From JAHEME01 sp034435035 (lineage in GTDB: Bacteria > Chloroflexota > Anaerolineae > Aggregatilineales > UBA3940): DNA of 64,000 nt. The stretch lies in the NCBI GenBank assembly GCA_034435035.1, contig DAOTXW010000081.1:1-64000 (forward strand), in the 5' to 3' direction. Below the pieces are notes generated by a model, which saw only the letters and a list, made by a program, of their open reading frames with translations, did no database searches and was not told the DNA's origin. Positions 33,102-40,619 of this stretch are shown here, one piece after another. The position numbers were made by a program, and so were the translations under genes. Numbering within the stretch: the stretch's first letter is position 1; every line of letters begins with the position of its first letter.

Positions 33102-34816
33102 CGGCGCGCCTCCTGCGCGGCCGCCGCCTGCCAGGCCCGCGCCGCCCCCTCCGGCGTCAGGTCAGCGGAGGGCGCAGGCAGGCCCAGCGCCTCCGCCAGC
33201 TGGATCGCAAATGGGGGGCGCAGCCCGGCCCGGCCCAGCGCCTCAGTCTGACGGAACACGTCAGCAGGCGGGCCGTCGGCGGTGATCTCGCCGGCTTCCA
33301 GCACGACCACGCGGTCGGCGCAGGCCGCCGCGACCTCCATGTCATGGGTGATCAGCAGGATGGCAGCCCCCTCCCGGCGGCGGTCGGCCAGCCAGCCCAG
33401 CACGAGGGCCTGCCCGGCCAGGTCCAGGCCCACGGTCGGCTCATCCAGCACCAGCACCGGGGTCTGCATCGCCGCCACCGCCGCCAGCGCGACCATGCGG
33501 CGGGCGCTGAAGCTGAGCGCTGCCGGGGGATCGTCAGCCATCGGCTTCAGGTCGAAGCGCCTCAGGGCCGCCTCCACCGCCTCCCGCACCGCCGCCTCGC
33601 GGCCGAGGTTTCGCGGGCCAAAGGCGATCTCCTCGCGCACCGTCGGGTTGAAGATCTGCAGTTCCGGGTTCTGGAAGGCGAAGCCCACCCGATGCGCCAG
33701 CTGGCCGATCCGCAGCCCGGCGGCATCCACGCCCAGCACCCGGATGCGCCCGGCAGCGGGCCGCAGCAGGCCGATCAGGTGGCGCGCCAGCGTGGTTTTG
33801 CCTGCCCCGTTGTCGCCTGCCAGCACGGTGATCTCGCCGGAGCGCAGGCTCAGGTTGACGTCCCGCAGCACCGGGCGGGCCGGATCGTAGGCAAAGGTCA
33901 GCCCTTCCACCGCCACCGCCGGCTGATCAGCCCCCGCCCCGGAAGCAGGCACCGGTTCCAGCGGGCGATCCGCTGGCAGGCCGCGCGCCCGCAGGCCGGC
34001 AGCAGCCTCCTCGACGGTCAGGCAGTCCAGCGGCGGATCGATCAGCGCCCCGAACCGGCTGGCCGCAGGAGATGGCACGCCGGCAAAAACCCTCCGGTCG
34101 AGCGTGCCGTACACGGCGCGGGGCGATCCCTGCGCCGCGATCCGCCCGCCATCCAGCAGCAGCACGTTGTCGGCCAGTGCCGCGATCACCTCAGGGTCGC
34201 TTTCGGCCAGCACGATCGTCAGCCCGGCTTCGCGCCGCAGCCGCCCCAGCACCGCGATCATCTCGGCGCGAGCGGCGGGGGCCAGCCCGCCGGCTGGCTC
34301 ATCCAGAATCAGCACCCGGGGGGCCAGCGCCAGCGCCGCCGCCAGCGCCAGCCGCTTCTGCTCCCCGCCGGAGAGCGTCTGCGGAGCCCGCTCCCGCGGC
34401 AGATGCCCCAGCCCGGCCAGCGCCAGCGCCCCGGCGATGCGCCCTTCCATCTCCTCTACCGGCACGCCCAGGTTGCCCAGCCCCCAGGCGATCTCGTCTT
34501 CCAGAGTCGGGTTGAAAAGCTGGCCGGCCGGATCCTGCATCACCAGCCCGATCACCCCGGCCAGCGCACCCGCCGGCTCCCGCTGCACATCACGCCCCGC
34601 CACCCGGATGCGACCCTCCAGCCGCCCACTGGTGAGCCGCGGCGCCAGCCCCGCCACCGACAGGCACAGCGTCGTGCGCCCGCAGCCGCTGGCCCCGGTA
34701 ATCGCTGTGCATGAGCCGGCAGGGATGTTGAACGACACCCCGTCGAGCACGTCGCTCCACGCCCCGCCCGCCCGCAGCGGCGGATAGGCATAGCGCAGCT
34801 GCTCGACTGCGATCAT
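33098..34816 (-). CDS. ecfA: ECF transporter ATPase, fused A-A' (two ABC domains)
   Basis: 572 residues with two ABC domains. Domain 1 (1-240): Walker A GASGCGRTT with Arg47 in place of the invariant Lys, intact signature LSGGEQ (148-153), Walker B LILDEP, and AESD (204-207) in place of the switch-His motif. Domain 2 (300-572): normal Walker A GDNGAGKTT (Lys340), altered signature LSFSA (434-438), Walker B LVLDEP and normal ITHD with His491. Because each ATP sits between one domain's Walker A and the other's signature, these changes fall together: one canonical site (domain 2 Walker A with domain 1 signature) and one degenerate site. Translationally coupled to EcfT. Confidence 0.94.
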   Translation of the reverse strand: MIAVEQLRYAYPPLRAGGAWSDVLDGVSFNIPAGSCTAITGASGCGRTTLCLSVAGLAPRLTSGRLEGRIRVAGRDVQREPAGALAGVIGLVMQDPAGQLFNPTLEDEIAWGLGNLGVPVEEMEGRIAGALALAGLGHLPRERAPQTLSGGEQKRLALAAALALAPRVLILDEPAGGLAPAARAEMIAVLGRLRREAGLTIVLAESDPEVIAALADNVLLLDGGRIAAQGSPRAVYGTLDRRVFAGVPSPAASRFGALIDPPLDCLTVEEAAAGLRARGLPADRPLEPVPASGAGADQPAVAVEGLTFAYDPARPVLRDVNLSLRSGEITVLAGDNGAGKTTLARHLIGLLRPAAGRIRVLGVDAAGLRIGQLAHRVGFAFQNPELQIFNPTVREEIAFGPRNLGREAAVREAVEAALRRFDLKPMADDPPAALSFSARRMVALAAVAAMQTPVLVLDEPTVGLDLAGQALVLGWLADRRREGAAILLITHDMEVAAACADRVVVLEAGEITADGPPADVFRQTEALGRAGLRPPFAIQLAEALGLPAPSADLTPEGAARAWQAAAAQEARR

Positions 34817-34834
34817 GATCGCCAGCCCGGCAGT

Positions 34835-35344
34835 CTACTCGCTGCGCCGCAGGCGAGGATAGGCACGGGCAGCCGCCGCATACACCCCGGCCCCCAGCGC
34901 ACCGACCGCGACCTGCACCAGGTTCCAGGGGACCTCGGTGAGCGCATAGGCCGGGCCGCCGAAGAACAGGCTGGCGCCGATGAAGTAGCCGCCGACCACC
35001 GCCGCCGAGCCGGCCAGCACCGCCAGCGCTGCCGTCGCCGGCGTGACGCGCCTGGCCGTGATCCAGCCCACCAGCAGCCCCTGCAGGCCGTGCGCCACGA
35101 ACGTCAGCGGCGCAAAGACCGCATAGCCGCTGATCACGTCGGCCAGCGCGGCGCCCAGCCCGCCGGCGATCAGCCCGGCCAGCGGGCCGAACGCCAGCGC
35201 CGCGAAGTTGATGGCGATATCGCCCAGATGGATATAGCCGCCGATCGGCGTCGGCGCGATGTGGATCAGGGTCAGCCCCAGCACCAGCGCGGTCATCACC
35301 GCCGTGGTAGCCAGGGTGCGCGGATTGGTCAGGTCGAACTTCAT
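34835..35344 (-). CDS. ECF transporter substrate-binding membrane subunit S
   Basis: 169-residue hydrophobic protein with five to six helices. The pattern TTAVMTALVLGLTLIHIAPTPIGGYIHLGDIAINFAALAFGP... (GYIHLGD near residue 36, then FGPLAGLIAGGLGAALADVI) is that of ECF S components for small vitamins or precursors. The substrate cannot be read from the sequence; thiamine precursors, pyridoxine and related compounds are possibilities. A good site (GGAGGAG) precedes ATG 35344. It lies between two split-barrel flavoproteins and the ATPase, so the operon encodes a complete dedicated importer. Confidence 0.85.
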   Translation of the reverse strand: MKFDLTNPRTLATTAVMTALVLGLTLIHIAPTPIGGYIHLGDIAINFAALAFGPLAGLIAGGLGAALADVISGYAVFAPLTFVAHGLQGLLVGWITARRVTPATAALAVLAGSAAVVGGYFIGASLFFGGPAYALTEVPWNLVQVAVGALGAGVYAAAARAYPRLRRSE

Positions 35345-35371
35345 CGCTGGCTCCTCCCGAAGGCGAATCGA

Positions 35372-35929
35372 TCAGCAGCCCGGGCGCTGACCGTAGAGAT
35401 AAGCTCCCGGAAAGTCCGCCGGGGCGGTTTTGCGTTTACCGCTCCATGCCTCGATCTCAATGCAGTACACCGCCGTGCGCGCGATCTCCTCCGCGACCGG
35501 CGGACGGTAATCCTCGCCCGGGCGCAGGTGCGGCGCATACTTGTCCAGCAGCATCTGGAGGTAGCGGGCCGCTTCCTGCTCCTCCTCGACTATCCGCGCA
35601 TGCCCGAAGACCATCACCCCCGCGTACTCCACGCTGAAATTGAGCGCGTGTTCGGCGGGCAGCAGGCGCCCCATCTCGCTGATGCTGAAGCAGACCCGCC
35701 CATCCCCCTCCTCTATGGCCGAGCGCGTGCGCCCCGGCCGGGCGGTGTGGAAGCTGATCGTATGGGCGGCTTCGTCGTAGACGTACAGGTTGGTGTTGAT
35801 CAGCGGCCCATCGGCGGTCATGACGGCGATCGCGCACACCGGCGCCCGGTGCAGAAACGCCCGGATCCACGCCTCGTCGGTGACGGCGCGGTCGCCGCGG
35901 CGGACGCTAGCTATTGACGGGTTGGGCAT
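35372..35929 (-). CDS. Flavin split-barrel protein (pyridoxamine 5'-phosphate oxidase-like), copy 2
   Basis: 185 residues. Pattern of the Pyridox_ox_2/NimA-like family: AWIRAFLHRAPVCAIAVMTADGP at the start of the barrel, YVYDEAAHTISFHTARPGRTRSAIE, then RVCFSISEMGRLLPAEHALNF and EYAGVMVFGHARIVEEEQEA. These proteins bind FMN or a related flavin or haem cofactor; the reaction is not predictable. It is 40-50 percent similar by eye to the gene directly upstream, a tandem duplication. Only 27 bases separate it from the S component of an ECF transporter. Confidence 0.85.
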   Translation of the reverse strand: MPNPSIASVRRGDRAVTDEAWIRAFLHRAPVCAIAVMTADGPLINTNLYVYDEAAHTISFHTARPGRTRSAIEEGDGRVCFSISEMGRLLPAEHALNFSVEYAGVMVFGHARIVEEEQEAARYLQMLLDKYAPHLRPGEDYRPPVAEEIARTAVYCIEIEAWSGKRKTAPADFPGAYLYGQRPGC

Positions 35930-35934
35930 GGTAG

Positions 35935-36504
35935 CTACTCCCAGGTATCATCCAGCGGGTAGGTGAATGCGTCTGGGAAGTCCGGCTCAGCGCGGTTCAT
36001 CTTGGCGCTCCAGCGCTCGATTTGCAGCCGGTATACCGAGGTGCGCTGGACATCCGAATCCGGGATCGGCTCGTAATAGCCCCCCATCGCCAGATGCGGC
36101 GTGTACTTCTGCAGCAGCAGCCCCAGGATGCGCCGCTTCTCGCCGTCCTCCTCGATCAGGCCGATCGGCCCGAAGACCACCGCGCTGGCATACTCGACAT
36201 CGACTTCCACCGGGCGGCGGTCGGGCAGCAGGCGGCCCATCCGCGCGACGGTGAAGCAGGCGCGTCCATCAGCCTCCACATTGGCGCGGGTCCGCCCCAC
36301 CTGCGCTGTGTGCAGGTAGATGGCGTGAGCCGCTTCCTCATAAACGAACAGCGTCGTCATCGCAAAGGGCTGCCCCTCATAGGCAGTGGCCAGCACCCCG
36401 AACGGCATCCGGGCCAGAAAGCGGCGGATCCAGCCCTCGTCCTGTATGGCGCGGCCCTTGTAGCGGATCTCGTCGATGGGCAGCCGGGCGTAGTCTTTGC
36501 TCAC
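35935..36504 (-). CDS. Flavin split-barrel protein (pyridoxamine 5'-phosphate oxidase-like), copy 1
   Basis: 189 residues from GTG 36504, chosen because GGAG lies about eight bases upstream and the longer frame is low-complexity. Same layout as its downstream paralogue: GWIRRFLARMPFGVLATAYEGQ, VYEEAAHAIYLHTAQVGRTRANVE, RACFTVARMGRLLPDRRPVE, EYASAVVFGPIGLIEEDGEK, and a C-terminal YRLQIERWSAKMNRAEPDFP. Starts the ECF transporter operon: gap to the second copy is five bases. Confidence 0.85.
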   Translation of the reverse strand: MSKDYARLPIDEIRYKGRAIQDEGWIRRFLARMPFGVLATAYEGQPFAMTTLFVYEEAAHAIYLHTAQVGRTRANVEADGRACFTVARMGRLLPDRRPVEVDVEYASAVVFGPIGLIEEDGEKRRILGLLLQKYTPHLAMGGYYEPIPDSDVQRTSVYRLQIERWSAKMNRAEPDFPDAFTYPLDDTWE

Positions 36505-36661
36505 AGGATCACTCCAGCGCCGATGATGGGCAGACTGTACCACACCACTCCGTCTCTGAATAGCCCCGAATCCCCGGCCCGATCTTCGGGCCGCCGGTGA
36601 ACCCCGGCGCCCCCGGCTGAGCCTATTTCCAGACACTTGCTGCCACTGGCGCTGCTTTCAC

Positions 36662-36880
36662 GCAGGAGGATCACACGCCAGGCTGGTGGACCTTCCGGTG
36701 AGCGAGGCGGAAGCCTCCCACCATCCCGCCGCAGGAGAGTGGAACGTCAAGGAGATCCTGACGCACCTGGCGCTGGCCAAGCGCGACAACGCCTGCTACG
36801 GCGCGCGCCGGGCTGGGCCGCGCGCAGGCCGAGATGGTCGCCTACCTGCCCGGACTGCCGCACGCCGGCAGTCCCACTGC
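36662..36880 (+). pseudogene. Remnant of a DinB-family gene
   Basis: In one frame the segment reads RLVDLPVSEAEASHHP then AAGEWNVKEILTHLALAKRD, which matches the core of DinB/damage-inducible or maleylpyruvate-isomerase-like helical bundles (a P-x-GEWSVKEILAHL motif). After about 36795 the continuation (GRAQAEMVAYLPGLPHA) is in a different frame, and there is no plausible start codon with a ribosome site. I read this as a frameshifted, truncated remnant between two intact minus-strand genes. It is the main content of the 377-base gap 36505-36881. Confidence 0.45.
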
Positions 36881-36881
36881 T

Positions 36882-38015
36882 TCAGGCCAGCGCCTTCTGG
36901 TAGATTCGGTGCCGTTTGTAGGCATCCAGTGGCATCACCTTCTGCAGGTCGCCCAGCATCCTGAAGTTCGATTCCTGCACCTGCACCAGGTCCGCGAAGT
37001 CGTAGTGCGTCGAATCCAGCAGGGTGCGCACCATCTCATCGTACAGGATGGCATTCGCGCCCAGACCCTGGTACTGCGGCAGGATCGCGTTGCCGTTGAT
37101 GTTGATCCAGCGTGTGCGGCGCTTCTCCAGCAGCAGATCGATCCAGCCAAACGGCCACAGCTCGCCCCGCTGGCGCTGTAAAGCTGCCGAAACATCCGGG
37201 TAGGCAAGCTGGAATCCGATCACCTCATCCCCCATGAACACCAGCTTGATCATGGAAGGCAGCGCCACAATGAACAGCCGGTTGAAGATGGCCTCCAGCT
37301 CGCGGTCAGGGATGGGGGTGTAGGACCATAGATCGGCAAAGGCCGCGTTATAGGCCCGCTGCAGCGCGGGGATATGCCGCCGGATCTCGGCGGCGGAGCG
37401 AAACGTCGGCACGTGGAAGCCCCGCCGCTCCCGCAGTCTGGCCGCCAGTTCGCGCAGGTGCTGCGGATACTGGAACGTGGCCCGCGCCGCCCGCGCCGAC
37501 AGGTAGTCGATCTCTTTGGTCATCCCGCCGATCGCTTCCCACTGACGCACGTAGTACGGAGGGTTGTAAGGGATGCCAAAAGCGGGCCGGTGCTCAAAAC
37601 CCTCCACCAGCAGACCCAGGCCATCCCCGGTCAGAAAGCCTTTCTGGCCAACCAGCCGATCAAGCCCCTGCTGCCGCCCCCACTGCTCTGCGGCCTCGAA
37701 CAGCAGCCGGGCCACCCGGTCATCATCGATGGCTTCGTACAGATACACAAAGGCATTGTTCTGCTTCTTGTACTCGTTGTGAGGGCGGCTGTTATGCACC
37801 GCCACCCGCCCGACGGCCTGCCCATCCTCATCACGCACCAGGAAGAATGCCGCCTGTGAATGGCGGTAGAACGGGTAGTCATCCCGGAAGCGCGCCCGCT
37901 CCCCCGGCATCAGCGGCGGCACCCACTGCGGGATGTTGCGGTACAGGCGGAAGGGCAGCCTGAGGAAATCCTGCACATCGCGGCGGTTGCGACGAATCAC
38001 TTCGACGAGGCGCAT
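36882..38015 (-). CDS. GNAT-like N-acetyltransferase-fold protein
   Basis: 377 residues. The sequence has two GNAT-like parts: residues 1-130 with DYPFYRHSQAAFFLVRDEDGQAVGRVAVHNSRPHNEY, and residues about 240-377 with MIKLVFMGDEVIGFQLAYPD and AILPQYQGLGANAILYDEMVRTL, where QGLGANAILY resembles the acetyl-CoA-binding Q/RxxGxG/A loop. Similar long proteins are annotated as YghO-like or GNAT proteins; the substrate is unknown. Site GGGAGCG upstream of ATG 38015. Last gene of the minus-strand operon starting at 42137. Confidence 0.75.
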   Translation of the reverse strand: MRLVEVIRRNRRDVQDFLRLPFRLYRNIPQWVPPLMPGERARFRDDYPFYRHSQAAFFLVRDEDGQAVGRVAVHNSRPHNEYKKQNNAFVYLYEAIDDDRVARLLFEAAEQWGRQQGLDRLVGQKGFLTGDGLGLLVEGFEHRPAFGIPYNPPYYVRQWEAIGGMTKEIDYLSARAARATFQYPQHLRELAARLRERRGFHVPTFRSAAEIRRHIPALQRAYNAAFADLWSYTPIPDRELEAIFNRLFIVALPSMIKLVFMGDEVIGFQLAYPDVSAALQRQRGELWPFGWIDLLLEKRRTRWININGNAILPQYQGLGANAILYDEMVRTLLDSTHYDFADLVQVQESNFRMLGDLQKVMPLDAYKRHRIYQKALA

Positions 38016-38045
38016 GGCAGTCCGCTCCCGGGTAGCAGTGAGGGA

Positions 38046-38438
38046 TCAATCGAAAGGAGGCAGGTCAGGGTCGATGTACAATCGCTCCAGGCGGCGCGCC
38101 TCCCGCTTCAGGCGCAGGGCTTCCTTCACCAGCCATTCGTCCTCGGTCAGGCCCGCCCGCGGTCCGGGCCGCTCCGGGGGCGGATCGTCATCGGCCTCAT
38201 CAGGCGGCACCGGAACCTGAAGCACGATCTGAGGCACATCCTCCGGGCGCAGATCGTCGCCCTGGCTCTGCAGGAAGGCGCGGAAGCTCTCCTCCGTGAC
38301 ATGCCACGCGCCGGCGTGCTTGCGCCCCACCATCCGGCCTTCGCGCAGATACTTCCGCACCGTCCCCTCGGCGATCCCCAGGCGGTACGCGACATCATGC
38401 ACAGAAAAGAGCGAAACATCCCGGATACGCATCGGCAT
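38046..38438 (-). CDS. Helix-turn-helix (excisionase/MerR-like) DNA-binding protein
   Basis: 130 residues. N-terminal HTH: LFSVHDVAYRLGIAEGTVRKYLREGRMVGRKHAGAWHVTEESFRAFL, the HTH_17 pattern in which a tyrosine-rich recognition helix is followed by a small wing. The C-terminal half is Pro/Asp-rich then basic (LVKEALRLKREARRLERLY). Start MPMRIRD at 38438 has GGAGAGG nine bases upstream. It lies 28 bases after the universal stress protein, so it may control that operon; this is an inference. Confidence 0.82.
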   Translation of the reverse strand: MPMRIRDVSLFSVHDVAYRLGIAEGTVRKYLREGRMVGRKHAGAWHVTEESFRAFLQSQGDDLRPEDVPQIVLQVPVPPDEADDDPPPERPGPRAGLTEDEWLVKEALRLKREARRLERLYIDPDLPPFD

Positions 38439-38466
38439 GGCGGCAGACCTCTCCTTATAACCGGCG

Positions 38467-38895
38467 CTAAGGCAGAACCAGGCAGGCAGCCCCCGTGTTC
38501 GCCTCGATCTCGGAACACAGTTCACCCAGGCTGCCCGGTTCAAATCGGCTGGCTCCCTCGCCAGGATGTCCCAGCACGACGCGGGTAATGCCCTCCTCCC
38601 GGATCGCATCCACCAGCTCGTCCCGGAATCTCCCCTGCCGGACGAGGTAGCGAGCCTGTATGCCTGCTTCGCTGGCTCTTTCGACGGCCATCAACATCAG
38701 GAACTCGCACAGCTTGTCGATCTCATCGCTCACTACGTCCGAACGCAGCGCGTAGTCCGCATCGGTCATGAATCCCATGTCAAAGACGATGAAGAAGATG
38801 AGTTCGTCACCCGACTCGCGTGCCAGCGCAATGGCGGCGTCCTGTGTTCGATGGCTGTCTTCCCCGCCGCGTGTGGCGCACAGGATCCTCCCCAT
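38467..38895 (-). CDS. Universal stress protein (UspA family)
   Basis: 142 residues with the Usp alpha/beta fold: RILCATRGGEDSHRTQDAAIALARESG at the N-terminus, ELVDAIREEGITRVVLGHPGEGAS, and a final strand AACLVLP. The G-x2-G-x9-G(S/T) ATP-binding motif is present only in weakened form as LGHPGEGASRFEPGSLG. The ATG at 38895 overlaps the TAA of the upstream transporter gene (TAATG), so the two are translationally coupled; a regulatory role for the transporter is likely by analogy with other Usp-transporter pairs. Confidence 0.85.
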   Translation of the reverse strand: MGRILCATRGGEDSHRTQDAAIALARESGDELIFFIVFDMGFMTDADYALRSDVVSDEIDKLCEFLMLMAVERASEAGIQARYLVRQGRFRDELVDAIREEGITRVVLGHPGEGASRFEPGSLGELCSEIEANTGAACLVLP

Positions 38896-40616
38896 TACCC
38901 ACCTCCCCCGAACCGGATCAGCAGCCACAGCACGCTCAGCGCCACCGTGATCAGCGTCGCCGGCAGCCCCACCCGGAGGAAGGCGCCGAACCGGATCGAG
39001 TAGCCGGCATTCCGGGCGATCCCGGCCGTTACCAGATTGGGGGACGCGCCGATCAGCGTGCTGCTGCCGCCCATCCCCGCGCCGATAGCCAGCGCGTAGT
39101 ACAGCACCGGGCTCTGTGAGGCCGGCAGCAAGCGGGAAAGATGCCTGACGACTGGCAGCATCGCCGCCGCAAACGGGATATTCTCCACCAGCCCGGAGCC
39201 GATGGTCGCCGCCAGCGCCACCACCAGCACCCCGATCACGACGCTGTCCCCCACCACGCCCCCCAGCGCCCCGGCCACCAGGGCGATCAGCCCCACCTCC
39301 TGCACCACCCCGACCATCATGAACAGCCCGATGAAGAACATGAGGGTCGTCCAGTCTACCACCGTCATCATCTGCTCGATGTCAGGATGCACCCAGATCA
39401 GCATCACCACCGCGCCCACAATCGCCGATACTGCCGGGGTAAGGTGCAGGGCTTCCCCGAAGATGAACAGCAGCAGCAGGCCGCTAAAGACAATCCCCGC
39501 TTTGCGCAGCTTGATCGGATCAGTGATGCGGGCATTGGCTTCCAGCCGCGCCAGCAGCGCCGGCGACAGCCGCTCCCGCGAGCGCCGATACTCGCGGCGG
39601 TACCACACCAGAGCATAGGCCATCAGCGCCACCAGCGCCATCAGCACGCCGGGTGTCAGGTAAGTCAGGAAGTCGTTGAAGCTCAGCCCGGCATACGATC
39701 CGATCAGGATGTTGGTCGGCGTGCCCACCAGGGTCGCTACGCCGCCGGTGTTGGACGCCAGCACCTCCGGGATCAGCAGCGCCCGGGGGTCGATGTCCAG
39801 CGCCAGGGCGATCTGCAGCGTGATCGGGGCGATCAACAGCATCGCGATGACGTTGTCCAGCAGAGAGGAAACGCCCGCGGTGACCAGCATCAGCAGGACC
39901 GCCAGCAGCCACCCGCGCCCGCTTGACAGCCGATAAGCACGGTAGGCCAGCCACTGAAAGATGCCCGTGCCTTCGATGACGCCAATCACGATCATCATCC
40001 CCAGCAGCAGGAAGATGACCTCGAAGTTCACATGATACAGCGCCTGTTCGAACGTCAGGATGAACAGATCCGGCGTGATGGCTCCGCCGACCGCGCTGAT
40101 GGTAAAGACCAGCGCGATCCCCAGCAGCGCCGCCAGCGTATTGTGCAGCCCTTCCAGGGCGATGATCACGAGCATGCCCACGAAGATGAGGGTGCCGATC
40201 CAGAAAGCCACCCGATACTCGCGCTCCAGCACCGTATCCGGCAGCACCAGCCCGCCGTGGTTAAGCAGGTCATTCAGATCGCGCGGGGAGGCGTTCCATG
40301 TCAGTTCGCGGAAGTGCGCCCGCTGGTAGCGGATCGCCAGCCCGTCCACCGGTTCACCGTCGGGCAGAGTCAGCACATACGAGCCGTCTGCCTGCGTGAT
40401 GGTCTCATCAGCAGGCTCGCTCCAGCTATCTGCCTGCAGCGTGATGGCCACGTCGCCAACCGGCTCCCCCTGCGAATCGACCACGCGGCCCGCGATCGCG
40501 CCGCGGGCCGCCCGCGCGGCCTGATCGGGCCGCCATACAGTGGCCAGCCACAGGCCGACCAGTATCAGCAGCGCCAGCCACGCCTGCCAGGGGGATAATC
40601 GCCGTGCGCGGATCAT
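38895..40616 (-). CDS. Ion transporter superfamily permease (ArsB/NhaD/SLC13-like) with N-terminal external domain
   Basis: 573 residues. After a signal-anchor helix (WQAWLALLILVGLWLATV) comes a carboxypeptidase-regulatory-like beta domain (GAIAGRVVDSQGEPVGDVAITLQ, about residues 38-95) that should lie outside. From about residue 135 there are 10-12 transmembrane helices with repeat hallmarks of the family: SSLLDNVIAMLLIAPI, NTGGVATLVGTPTNILIGS in the first half and GSGLVENIPFAAAMLP, MGGSSTLIGASPNLVTAG in the second. Transports an anion, dicarboxylate, arsenite or sodium; substrate not predictable. Coupled to a Usp gene. Confidence 0.88.
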   Translation of the reverse strand: MIRARRLSPWQAWLALLILVGLWLATVWRPDQAARAARGAIAGRVVDSQGEPVGDVAITLQADSWSEPADETITQADGSYVLTLPDGEPVDGLAIRYQRAHFRELTWNASPRDLNDLLNHGGLVLPDTVLEREYRVAFWIGTLIFVGMLVIIALEGLHNTLAALLGIALVFTISAVGGAITPDLFILTFEQALYHVNFEVIFLLLGMMIVIGVIEGTGIFQWLAYRAYRLSSGRGWLLAVLLMLVTAGVSSLLDNVIAMLLIAPITLQIALALDIDPRALLIPEVLASNTGGVATLVGTPTNILIGSYAGLSFNDFLTYLTPGVLMALVALMAYALVWYRREYRRSRERLSPALLARLEANARITDPIKLRKAGIVFSGLLLLFIFGEALHLTPAVSAIVGAVVMLIWVHPDIEQMMTVVDWTTLMFFIGLFMMVGVVQEVGLIALVAGALGGVVGDSVVIGVLVVALAATIGSGLVENIPFAAAMLPVVRHLSRLLPASQSPVLYYALAIGAGMGGSSTLIGASPNLVTAGIARNAGYSIRFGAFLRVGLPATLITVALSVLWLLIRFGGGG

Positions 40617-40619
40617 GGT

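Noticed and set aside
33344..34714. 456-codon plus-strand open frame
   Set aside because: Antisense to the fused ECF ATPase; composition is Gln/His/Arg-rich shadow sequence.
38530..38550. TTCAAATC stretch resembling a tRNA T-loop
   Set aside because: Inside the Usp gene and without an acceptor stem or anticodon arm. No tRNA was found in the window.
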